Part shown: piece by piece, positions 1 to 6,518 of the stretch
Layout of the letters: every line of letters begins with the position of its first letter
How positions within the stretch are numbered: position 1 is the first letter of the stretch
Notes under the pieces: generated by a model
The model's database searches: none
Seen by the model: only the letters and a program-made list of their open reading frames with translations
What the model was told of the DNA's origin: nothing
Position numbers and translations under genes: made by a program
Source: Propionibacteriaceae bacterium
Lineage (GTDB): Bacteria; Actinomycetota; Actinomycetes; Propionibacteriales; Propionibacteriaceae
Length of the DNA: 37,454 nt
Direction of reading: 5' to 3'
Assembly: GCA_017882685.1 (NCBI GenBank)
Contig: JADGPA010000206.1
Span: 1-37,454 of the forward strand

Positions 1-1
1 C

Positions 2-787
2 CGCAAGGCCATGCTGACCGACATCGCCATCCTCACCGGTGGCCAGGTCATCTCCGAGGAGGTCGGACTCAAGCTGGACGCCGTCACTCTCGAGCTGCTC
101 GGCCATGCCCGCTCGGTCAAGGTCACCAAGGACGAGACGATCATCATCGACGGAGCCGGCGAGGGCGACCAGATCTCCGGCCGGGTCTCCCAGATCCGTC
201 GCGAGATCGAGAACTCCGACTCCGACTATGACCGCGAGAAGCTGCAGGAGCGCTTGGCCAAGCTGGCCGGCGGTGTTGCGGTGATCAAGGTCGGTGCTGC
301 CACCGAGGTCGAGCTCAAGGAGCGCAAGCACCGCATCGAGGACGCCGTGCGCAACGCGAAGGCTGCCATCGAAGAGGGCATCGTCGCCGGTGGTGGCGTC
401 GCCCTGCTGCAGGCTGCCGCCAAGATCAACGTCGCGGGCCTCGGGCTCGTCGGCGATGAGGCGACCGGTGCGCAGATCGTGTTCACGGCCTGCTCGGCAC
501 CGCTGAAGCAGATCGCGATCAACGCCGGCCTCGAGGGCGGTGTCGTCGCGGAGAAGGTGTCCCACCTGGACACCGGCCTCGGCCTGGACGCCGCGACGGG
601 CGAGTACGTCGACATGGTCAAGGCCGGCATTATCGACCCGGCCAAGGTCACCCGCTCGGCGCTGCAGAACGCTGCGTCGATCGCCGCGCTGTTCCTGACC
701 ACGGAAGCGGTCATCGCCGACAAGCCGGAGAAGGCTCAGCCCATGCAGGGCGGCGGCGACGGCGGCATGGGCGGCATGGACTTCTGA
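2..787 (+). CDS. groEL: Chaperonin GroEL (60 kDa chaperonin), 3' part only
   Basis: C-terminal 261 codons of the ATP-dependent chaperonin that folds cytosolic proteins inside a double-ring cavity. The reading frame is open to the window edge ([14 protein letters not shown] continues upstream of the ATG at 11), so the ORF-track start is an artefact and the gene begins outside. Diagnostic stretches are [11 protein letters not shown], the [13 protein letters not shown] nucleotide-contacting segment, and the Gly/Met tail GGMGGMDF. The tail is the canonical flexible type and not the His-rich tail of many actinobacterial GroEL1 paralogues, so this is most likely the housekeeping GroEL2-type copy. 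It is followed directly by a strong hairpin terminator. The family is about 540 aa, so roughly half is present. Confidence 0.98.
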   Translation, partial: RKAMLTDIAILTGGQVISEEVGLKLDAVTLELLGHARSVKVTKDETIIIDGAGEGDQISGRVSQIRREIENSDSDYDREKLQERLAKLAGGVAVIKVGAATEVELKERKHRIEDAVRNAKAAIEEGIVAGGGVALLQAAAKINVAGLGLVGDEATGAQIVFTACSAPLKQIAINAGLEGGVVAEKVSHLDTGLGLDAATGEYVDMVKAGIIDPAKVTRSALQNAASIAALFLTTEAVIADKPEKAQPMQGGGDGGMGGMDF

Positions 788-793
788 TCCACA

Positions 794-838
794 ACGCTGG
801 TTGGGTCCGACCACACGCTGGTTGAGCCTGACGAAACC
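794..838 (+). repeat. Short direct repeat ACGCTGGTTG, two copies
   Basis: ACGCTGGTTG occurs at 794-803 and again at 815-824. The second copy continues as AGCCTGACGAAACC. It sits between the groEL stop and its terminator. I have the impression that GGTTGAGCCTG-type words recur between genes in actinobacterial genomes, so this may be a degenerate dispersed repeat. In the window itself only these two copies are seen. Confidence 0.45.
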
Positions 839-876
839 GCAACGAGGGCGGTCCCGCAAGGGGCCGCCCTCGTTGC
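839..876 (+). terminator. groEL terminator hairpin with GCAA tetraloop
   Basis: A 17-bp stem (GCAACGAGGGCGGTCCC pairing with GGGGCCGCCCTCGTTGC, one G:U pair) closes a GCAA loop of the stable GNRA class. There is no T-run, as is usual for terminators in high-GC actinobacteria. It starts 52 bp after the groEL stop and precedes the next gene. Confidence 0.85.
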
Positions 877-949
877 GTCCCCACCCCCTCGGTGGTGAGG
901 CAGGGCGTGTCGGCAGGGCGAGCGCCTGGTTCGGTCGCATCATTGAGCC

Positions 950-1666
950 ATGCGCGGGCTGCTCGAGGTGATCGCCCTGCACCCGGCCGATGCCGAGCGT
1001 GCCGAGGCCGGTGGCGCCGACCGGGTCGAGGTATGCGGGACCCTGGACGATGGTGGCATGTCCCCGACTCCCCAACTGGTCGACCAGGTGCGCCGGGCCA
1101 CGAGCGTCCAGGTGCGGGTGATGGTGCGGCTGCGGGCGGGTTTCGGAACCGACGGCGGCGAGGCCGTCCGGCTGCGCGGCCTGATGGCCAGCTACGCCGA
1201 CGCCGGGGCGGACGGCATGGTGCTCGGCTTCCTCAACGGCTTGGGCGACGTGGACGCTGGCGTCGTCACTGAACTCGTCTCCGACGGCACCTGGCCGTGG
1301 ACGTTCCACCGGGCCATCGATGCCTGCCTCGAGCAGGACAGGGCCTGGGCAGCGCTGGCGACCCTCCCGCGGCTCGACCAGGTGCTGACCGCGGGTTCGG
1401 CCCGTGACGTGGAGCACGGGCTCACCGACCTCCTCGACCGGGCCAAGCGTGACCCGTGGGCGGCCTCGGTGATGATGGCCGGCGGTGGCCTCCACCCCGA
1501 CCACGTGCCGTGGCTGGCGCGCAGCGGCGTCCGCGCCTTCCACATCGGCACGCCAGCGCGTCCGGGCGGCTCCTACAAGGCCTACGTCGATGAAGCGCTG
1601 GTGAGGTCGTGGCGGACGCTGATCGATGACGAGGTCCGCCACCGCCTGCCTTCGGCCACCGCCTGA
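950..1666 (+). CDS. cutC: CutC family protein (copper homeostasis / TIM-barrel)
   Basis: 238-aa single-domain protein matching CutC in order: N-terminal LLEVIALHPADA, EAGGADRVEVCGTLDDGG, VMVRLRAGF, the core GADGMVLGFL, WTFHRAID and DQVLTAGSA. CutC proteins are cytosolic TIM barrels linked historically to copper tolerance in E. coli. Their enzymatic activity is not firmly established, so the functional label is provisional. The ATG at 950 lacks a good Shine-Dalgarno, but the N-terminus begins where the family does. It stands alone between the groEL terminator and a large palindrome, and is convergent with the CDF gene. No unusual feature is seen in the protein. Confidence 0.88.
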   Translation: MRGLLEVIALHPADAERAEAGGADRVEVCGTLDDGGMSPTPQLVDQVRRATSVQVRVMVRLRAGFGTDGGEAVRLRGLMASYADAGADGMVLGFLNGLGDVDAGVVTELVSDGTWPWTFHRAIDACLEQDRAWAALATLPRLDQVLTAGSARDVEHGLTDLLDRAKRDPWAASVMMAGGGLHPDHVPWLARSGVRAFHIGTPARPGGSYKAYVDEALVRSWRTLIDDEVRHRLPSATA

Positions 1667-1676
1667 CCGCATCAAT

Positions 1677-1734
1677 CTCCGACTTGTCAGAAACTCACGG
1701 CGCTATAGCGCCGTGAGTTTCTGACAACTCGGAG
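1677..1734. repeat. 58-nt near-perfect palindrome
   Basis: The centre is TATA. The inner 44 nt (1684-1727), including TCAGAAACTCACGGCGC and its complement, are a perfect palindrome. After one C/C mismatch the pairing resumes as CTCCGA/TCGGAG, giving 28 of 29 pairs. It lies between the convergent cutC and CDF genes, so it may act as a bidirectional terminator. The length and perfection look more like a REP- or MITE-type repeat unit than an ordinary terminator. Confidence 0.9.
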
Positions 1735-1786
1735 GGAGCGGGGCTAGTCGGAGGGAGCGGGGCTAGTCGGAGCGAGCGGGGCTAGT
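1730..1786. repeat. 19-bp tandem repeat, three copies
   Basis: The unit CGGAGGGAGCGGGGCTAGT occurs at 1730-1748 and 1749-1767 (identical), and at 1768-1786 with one substitution (CGGAGCGAGC...). It overlaps the edge of the 58-nt palindrome. The stop codon of the minus-strand CDF gene (CTA = TAG at 1782-1784) lies in the third unit, so the repeat supplies the end of that gene. Confidence 0.92.
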
Positions 1787-2696
1787 CGGCGGCGGGCTCG
1801 ATGTGGACGAAGGTTGTCGTGCCGGGGAGCGCTGAGTCGATAGCGCCCTCCACGTCGTCGGCCATGTCGTGGCTGCGCTTCACCGTCCACGCGCCGGGAA
1901 CGGTGAGGGTGGCGTAGACGAAGCGCTGCCGGCCCGACTCCCGGGTGCGGACGGTGGTGATCTCCACCCGCGGGTCCTCACACACACGATGGAGCGCGTC
2001 GGAGACCGCGGCCACCTCCTCGGGGGGCAGGGTGCCGTCGAGCAGGCCGACGGCGGAACGTCGCACGAGCCGGTAGCCGGTCAGCAGGATGTTGACGCCC
2101 ATGAGGAGGGCAACGATCGGGTCGAGGATCTTCCAGCCCGTGAGGAACACAAGACCCATCGCCACAAGCACCCCCACCGACGTCCAGACGTCGGTGAGCA
2201 GGTGCTTGCCATCGGCCTCCAGCGTGATCGAACGGTGCGTGCGGCCGGCCCGCACGAGCAGCAGGCCGGTGGCGAGGTTGAGCACCGTCGCCACGGCAGA
2301 GAGGACGAGGCCCAGATCCAGCTGTCCCAGCGGGGCTGGCACCAGCAGCCGCGCCACGGCGCTGTAGATGATCACGGCCGCCGCGATGAAGATCAGGGTG
2401 CCCTCGACCGCCGCAGACATGTACTCGGCCTTGCCGTGTCCGAAGTCGTGGTTGTGGTCTGCCGGCTTGGCCGACAGCCGCAGCGCCCACAGCGCCACAA
2501 GGGCCGCAACCAGGTTCACGATCGACTCCATGGCGTCCGACCACAGTCCGACCGAGTTGGAGACGTACGCTGCGACGCCCTTGATCGTGACGGTGGCAAC
2601 AGCAGTGGCGATGGACAGCCAGATGAACCGCTCGAGCAGGCGCTGGTTCGCGCCCGGGTCTACCTGGGAACCGGTTGGCTGGGGGACGTTTTGCAC
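1782..2696 (-). CDS. Cation diffusion facilitator (CDF) family divalent metal exporter
   Basis: 304-aa inner-membrane secondary transporter that exports divalent metals (Zn, Fe, Mn, Co or Cd) in exchange for protons. It has six predicted membrane segments and a cytosolic C-terminal domain ending in FVHIEPAAD. TM2 carries SDAMES, which aligns with the DxxxD metal site of FieF/YiiP with Ser at the second Asp position. TM5 carries HLLTD (HxxxD), and the TM2-3 loop has HNHDFGHGKAEY, typical of the family's His-rich site. The start is GTG at 2696, five bases after the Nudix stop, so it is probably co-transcribed with the genes at 2702-4886. The metal cannot be assigned from sequence. The stop lies inside a 19-bp tandem repeat. 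Confidence 0.92.
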   Translation of the reverse strand: MQNVPQPTGSQVDPGANQRLLERFIWLSIATAVATVTIKGVAAYVSNSVGLWSDAMESIVNLVAALVALWALRLSAKPADHNHDFGHGKAEYMSAAVEGTLIFIAAAVIIYSAVARLLVPAPLGQLDLGLVLSAVATVLNLATGLLLVRAGRTHRSITLEADGKHLLTDVWTSVGVLVAMGLVFLTGWKILDPIVALLMGVNILLTGYRLVRRSAVGLLDGTLPPEEVAAVSDALHRVCEDPRVEITTVRTRESGRQRFVYATLTVPGAWTVKRSHDMADDVEGAIDSALPGTTTFVHIEPAAD

Positions 2697-2701
2697 TCTC
2701 G

Positions 2702-3259
2702 TCAGTCTACCGGGAGCGTCGATTCCTCGACGCTACCGAGATCAACCGGCCATTGGGCCGGAGTAGGGCCGAGCGCGACGAGCGCGGCCAGATCGGACGG
2801 CCAGACGGGCTCGGGGACGCCCGCGAGGTCGGCGAGCGGGTGCCACGCCCAGCCGTCGAGGGTGATCTGCTCGTCGGGGGTCAGGCCCGCAGCATCCGGG
2901 TGGAATGTCTCTGCCAACAGCAGGAGGAAGAAAGCCTCGGTCTGGCTGAGCACCTGGTCGGAGTAGCCGTGCACCACGGTGCGGGTCGCCACAGGTCCGA
3001 GCAGCCGTTCGGCTTCGACGACAAGGCCGGTCTCCTCCTCGACCTCGCGGACGGCGGCCGCCAGCGGCGTCTCCCCGGGATCGATGCCGCCGCCGGGGGT
3101 GACCCACCAGCGCGTCCCTGGCAGGCCGGGATCGGTGTCGGCCAGCAGCAGCACGCTGTGACCGTCGGTGATGATCACCCGCGCTGCGCTCCGGCTGCGA
3201 CGCGGACGCAGTTCGGGCGCGATCGCCTGGAACCGGCGCGTGCGGAACGGTTCGCTCAC
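2702..3259 (-). CDS. NUDIX hydrolase
   Basis: 185-aa cytosolic hydrolase of nucleoside-diphosphate-linked substrates. A full Nudix box (GX5EX7REUXEEXGU) is present at about residues 57-79, containing TPLAAAVREVEEETGL. It is preceded by a WWVTPGGG strand and an N-terminal RSAARVIITDG strand. The REVEEE glutamates would bind Mg or Mn. Substrate specificity (mutagenic nucleotides, NADH, sugar nucleotides) cannot be deduced. The ATG overlaps the stop of the upstream gene by 4 nt (ATGA), indicating translational coupling, and the CDF gene starts 5 bp after its stop. Confidence 0.93.
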   Translation of the reverse strand: MSEPFRTRRFQAIAPELRPRRSRSAARVIITDGHSVLLLADTDPGLPGTRWWVTPGGGIDPGETPLAAAVREVEEETGLVVEAERLLGPVATRTVVHGYSDQVLSQTEAFFLLLLAETFHPDAAGLTPDEQITLDGWAWHPLADLAGVPEPVWPSDLAALVALGPTPAQWPVDLGSVEESTLPVD

Positions 3260-4065
3260 GGTGCCGGGATCCTGATCTCGGCCACCGGCGTCAGGGTGGT
3301 GTCGAGCACCTGGAGGGTCACCTCGCCGGGCGTCAGCGCGTAGCCCACCTGGCCGCGCGCCGTTGCGCGAGCCTTCAGCACCTGGCCGCCGAGGGGATCG
3401 GACAGCTCAGGCCCGAAGCTGGGTAGTTCACGACCGCCAGCCGTCGTGGCGAGGAACATGAGGGCGTCGACGGGCACTGTGCCGTCGGTACAGCTCACCG
3501 CCACATCGAGCACGAGGTAGCGGCGCCCCTGCTCGGGTGCCATCTCGCCGGTGTCCGTCCAGATCGCGCTGCGCACCGTGACCGTGCCCTTGCCTGCGCC
3601 GGTGGCGAACGCGGTCGGCCTGCCCAGGTCGCCGCCACTTGTGGCCGTGCTGGCAGACGCAGGACGGGCGGACGGGGTGACCGTGTCCACCGCAGCCGGC
3701 TTGGTCGAGGCCTGCGGCTGGGTCGGTGCCACCGCAGGCAACAAGGGCAGCGCGCTGAGGATGCCGATCAGGACGAGACCGGAGGCCAGCAGGGTGGCGA
3801 CCCACCGGAAGCGCGGACGGCGGGAGTGGTGCGGACCCCGTCCCAACGGCGAGGGTGCAACGACAAGCCGCGGGTCCGGCGCGGCCCAGTGGTGCGGTGC
3901 CGTCGCGGGCTGAAACGGCTGGGGCTGGGGCGTCCCGGGCAGGGACGGCTGGGGCGGGTGCGACAGGGGCGGGGCCGCTGCAGGACCTGACGGTGGGGGT
4001 GCGAATCCCGGCTGGCCACCCGAGGGCGTGCCGAATCCCTGAGGGTGGTCGGGCGTCGCCGACAT
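3256..4065 (-). CDS. Pro-rich membrane-anchored protein with DUF4352-like extracytoplasmic domain
   Basis: 269 aa. Residues 1-85 are a low-complexity Pro/Gln/Gly cytosolic tail. One membrane helix (VATLLASGLVLIGILSALPLL) lies at about 89-110. A Thr/Ser/Ala linker leads to a C-terminal beta-rich domain (VTVRSAIWTDTG, YLVLDVAVSCTDG, VGYALTPGEVTLQVLD) whose layout resembles DUF4352/telomeric-repeat-binding-like extracellular domains; this match is by eye only. The topology suggests a single-pass protein with an outside domain. Start and stop overlap at both ends (TGATG with the gene before, ATGA with the Nudix gene after), so the four minus-strand genes look like one operon. Function unknown. 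Confidence 0.8.
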   Translation of the reverse strand: MSATPDHPQGFGTPSGGQPGFAPPPSGPAAAPPLSHPPQPSLPGTPQPQPFQPATAPHHWAAPDPRLVVAPSPLGRGPHHSRRPRFRWVATLLASGLVLIGILSALPLLPAVAPTQPQASTKPAAVDTVTPSARPASASTATSGGDLGRPTAFATGAGKGTVTVRSAIWTDTGEMAPEQGRRYLVLDVAVSCTDGTVPVDALMFLATTAGGRELPSFGPELSDPLGGQVLKARATARGQVGYALTPGEVTLQVLDTTLTPVAEIRIPAP

Positions 4066-4886
4066 CAGCCCATCCGGTCCGGACGCTCGCCGGCCCGCAG
4101 GGCTGCACCGACGATGAGCCCGATCACGAAGAACAACACGACGCAGGCGAATTGGGAGCCGTCGGAGAGGCTCTGGAAGAGCAGGTCACTGCTGTAGCCG
4201 ACCGACAGCATCGACATCATCCCGAGCACGCCGACAACGATCAGCGCGCCGATGTAGCTGCGGCGCACCGCGTCGTGGCGGTAGGCGATCCGTGCCGACA
4301 GTGCGAACGACAGCGCCAGCATGAGGATGGAGAACCAGTTGAACAGTGCGCCGATGATCAGCGGCACCATCACCCCGGCGGTGGTGGCGGTCCAGATCTG
4401 ACCTATGGTCACGGCGGGCGGCGCGTCCGGCACGCGGGTTTCCGGCGGCGGCGCGAACCACTGCGGGGTGCCCGGCGCCGGGAACGGCGCCGGGTTGACC
4501 GGGGCGTTCGGTGCAACGGTCGGCTGCACCGGAAAGTACCCACTCAATGGGGGGCCGGGCGCATTGAACGGCTGCGTCGGCATTCGCTGTGCCACTTGCT
4601 GGCCGGCGGTCGCCGGGCCGGTTCCCCAGCCGCCGGCGTTGGTGACGGTGGCTGTCAGCACCTCGAACGGAAGGTTCGGGTTGCGGCCAGGGGCTGCGGA
4701 GGGAACGAGTGCTGCGAGGTCTGGCTGGACAGCCGATGGCGGGGTGAAGGAAGGCTCCCCGGCCGGCGGTGCAGCGGCCACCGCAGGAGCCGGGGTCGGG
4801 TCGGTCAGGGGCGGGGCAGGAGGCACAACGAAGGCGGCCGGACGCTCCTGCGGCGCGTACTCGGGTCCGTCCTGCCAGCTCGCCAT
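4065..4886 (-). CDS. Pro-rich multi-pass membrane protein of unknown function
   Basis: 273 aa. The first ~165 residues are low-complexity, rich in Pro, Ala and Gln, and cytosolic by the look of it (PEYAPQERPAAF, ending near WFAPPPETRVPDAPP). The last ~105 residues hold about four hydrophobic helices (for example VPLIIGALFNWFSILMLALS and FACVVLFFVIGLIVGAAL). Such Pro-rich tails on small tetraspan proteins are common in actinobacteria, but I recognise no named family. It is the first gene of a minus-strand operon and its TGA overlaps the next ATG by one base (TGATG). The composition of the tail makes the exact N-terminus uncertain. Confidence 0.72.
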   Translation of the reverse strand: MASWQDGPEYAPQERPAAFVVPPAPPLTDPTPAPAVAAAPPAGEPSFTPPSAVQPDLAALVPSAAPGRNPNLPFEVLTATVTNAGGWGTGPATAGQQVAQRMPTQPFNAPGPPLSGYFPVQPTVAPNAPVNPAPFPAPGTPQWFAPPPETRVPDAPPAVTIGQIWTATTAGVMVPLIIGALFNWFSILMLALSFALSARIAYRHDAVRRSYIGALIVVGVLGMMSMLSVGYSSDLLFQSLSDGSQFACVVLFFVIGLIVGAALRAGERPDRMG

Positions 4887-5038
4887 GCGCCCATGTTAAC
4901 CGGCAGCCACTGCGTCGGAGTCCCTGCCGTTGCCGGGGGCGAGCCAGCCATCCGGCGTGCCCCGGCATGATTGAGCCGTTAGGCTGGAGTGGCCGGTGCA
5001 TGGGGCAGCGTTCCGGCTCTGATCAGGAGTGAGGAATC

Positions 5039-5425
5039 ATGCCGGTTGGCAAGGTGCGTTACTACGACGCCGAGAAGGGCTTCGGCTTCCTGTCGAAGGA
5101 CGATGGGGGCGAGGACGTCTACGTCCGCGCCGCTGCGCTGCCCGACGGCGTGACCACCCTGAAGCGGGGCCAGAAGGTCGAGTTCGGTGTGGTGGACGGC
5201 AAGAAGGGCGAGCAGGCCCTCTCCGTCCGGCTGCTCGAGGCCCCGCCGTCGCTGTCCAAGGCTGCGCGCAAGTCGCCCGAACAGATGGCGATCATCATCG
5301 AGGACCTGATCAAGATGCTGGACAACCTTGGCAACGGCTACCGCCGCGGCCGCCATCCTGACAGCAAGCTCGGCGGGAAGACCGCCTCCGTGTTGCGCGC
5401 TGTTGCCGACGAACTGGAGCTGTGA
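5039..5425 (+). CDS. Cold-shock-domain nucleic-acid-binding protein with C-terminal extension
   Basis: 128 aa, about twice the size of classical CspA. Residues 1-65 form the OB-fold: GKVRYYDAEKGFGFLSKDD contains RNP1 (KGFGFL). The RNP2 position reads VYVRAAAL where CspA has VFVHFSAI, so an aromatic/His contact is altered. The extra C-terminal ~60 residues (KSPEQMAIIIEDLIKMLDNL and GKTASVLRAVADELEL) look helical. A conserved long form next to a DUF3027 gene is a familiar actinobacterial arrangement. A likely Shine-Dalgarno, GGAGTGAGG, lies at 5026-5034. The downstream gene starts inside its stop (GTGA), so the two are translationally coupled. Expected role: RNA/ssDNA binding. Confidence 0.9.
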   Translation: MPVGKVRYYDAEKGFGFLSKDDGGEDVYVRAAALPDGVTTLKRGQKVEFGVVDGKKGEQALSVRLLEAPPSLSKAARKSPEQMAIIIEDLIKMLDNLGNGYRRGRHPDSKLGGKTASVLRAVADELEL

Positions 5426-6198
5426 CCGTGGCCGCCACCCTTGAACTGGACGAGGCCTGCGCGGAAGCCGTTGAGCTTGCCCGCGCCGCAGCCGTCCGAC
5501 GTGCCGGTGTGCTGGAGGTCGGCGAGCACCGCGGCGTCCAGGCAGACGACGTCCGGGTGGCCACGCACCTGTTCGACTGCGTCCACCCGGGTTACCCGGG
5601 CTGGCAGTGGTCGGTGACTGTCGCGCGCGCCTCCCGCGCCCGGGTTGTGACGATCTCGGAGGTCACGCTCGTGCCGGGCGACGGCGCACTCCTCGCCCCG
5701 GCCTGGGTGCCGTGGTCGGAGCGCATCGGCCCGAAGGACCTGACTCCTGGCGTGCTCGCACCGACCATCCCGGACGACGTGCGGCTTGTGCCGGGTCACA
5801 CCGGCGGAGAACTCGCCGCAGACACTGATCCCGTAGAAGCCAGCCAGTTGCGCGCTGTCGTCGCGGAGCTTGGTCTCGGCCGCGAGCGTGTGCTGTCGAT
5901 CGAGGGACGCGACGAGGCGGCGGAGCGCTGGCTCGCCGGCTCCGGCGGCCCCGACAACGCGATGACGCAGCAAGCCCCGGCGCAGTGCCAGTCCTGCGGG
6001 TTCTTCGTCGGCATCAACGGCGCACTCGGGCGGCTGTTCGGTGTGTGCACCAACGAACTGTCACCGAGCGACGGCGCCGTGGTCAGCCTCGAGCACGGCT
6101 GTGGCGGTCACTCCGATGTTGTGGAGCCCAGCAAGGGCGTCGACCTGTCACTCCCGATCTGGGACACCATCAGTGTCGATGAGGGTCTCTTCGATTGA
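5422..6198 (+). CDS. DUF3027 domain-containing protein
   Basis: 258-aa cytosolic protein of an actinobacteria-restricted uncharacterised family. Recognisable parts are the N-terminal helical region ending in the strand-rich PGYPGWQWSVTVARASRAR and VTISEVTLVPGDGALLAPAWVPWSERI. The C-terminal segment has CQSCGFFVGINGALGRLFGVC and HGCGGHSD, which gives CxxC...C...HGCGGH, a plausible zinc site. Start is GTG at 5422, overlapping the stop of the cold-shock gene (GTGA). The pairing suggests a shared nucleic-acid-related role, but that is inference. The 3' end overlaps the convergent DUF2530 gene by about 50 bp. Confidence 0.88.
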   Translation: MTVAATLELDEACAEAVELARAAAVRRAGVLEVGEHRGVQADDVRVATHLFDCVHPGYPGWQWSVTVARASRARVVTISEVTLVPGDGALLAPAWVPWSERIGPKDLTPGVLAPTIPDDVRLVPGHTGGELAADTDPVEASQLRAVVAELGLGRERVLSIEGRDEAAERWLAGSGGPDNAMTQQAPAQCQSCGFFVGINGALGRLFGVCTNELSPSDGAVVSLEHGCGGHSDVVEPSKGVDLSLPIWDTISVDEGLFD

Positions 6199-6474
6199 TC
6201 CGTCGGCCGGCCCGGACAGTTGCCGGCGTCGGCGCACCTTGCGGAAGAGGCCGAAGGCGAGACCGAGCAGGCCGAGCGCCGTCCCGGTGAGTGAGACGCC
6301 CAGGTACCACAGCTTTCCGATGGTTTCGAGGTTGGCGCGGCTGAACCAGCAGACCACCGCAGCGATTGCGAAGGCCACCGTCCCTGCGCTCACGACGGCC
6401 ACGCCATCCGGGTCCAGCGCCCGTACGGGGGCCTGCACCATCAATGGCTTGTGATGGTGCGCACTGTGGGTCAC
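6148..6474 (-). CDS. DUF2530 small membrane protein
   Basis: About 108 aa with two membrane helices (VAVVSAGTVAFAIAAVVCWF and LGVSLTGTALGLLGLAFGLF) joined by a short loop, followed by a basic tail (RKVRRRR). PVRALDPDGVAVV followed by the two helices and a G-L-L-G-L motif is the layout of DUF2530. The ORF track begins at 6540, but that would overlap the divergent permease start. I prefer the GTG at 6474 (THSAHHHK...), and the ATG at 6441 is also possible; neither has a clear ribosome site. The 3' end is antisense to the last ~50 bp of the DUF3027 gene. Function unknown. Confidence 0.75.
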   Translation of the reverse strand: MTHSAHHHKPLMVQAPVRALDPDGVAVVSAGTVAFAIAAVVCWFSRANLETIGKLWYLGVSLTGTALGLLGLAFGLFRKVRRRRQLSGPADGSIEETLIDTDGVPDRE

Positions 6475-6518
6475 GGACACCACACTAGGGCCACCCCGTC
6501 GGGCCATACCATTCCGCC

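Noticed and set aside
1869-2966. 365-aa plus-strand ORF
   Set aside because: Runs opposite the CDF and Nudix genes, which have clear motifs.
3855-4970. 371-aa plus-strand ORF
   Set aside because: Antisense of the Pro-rich membrane genes; composition artefact.
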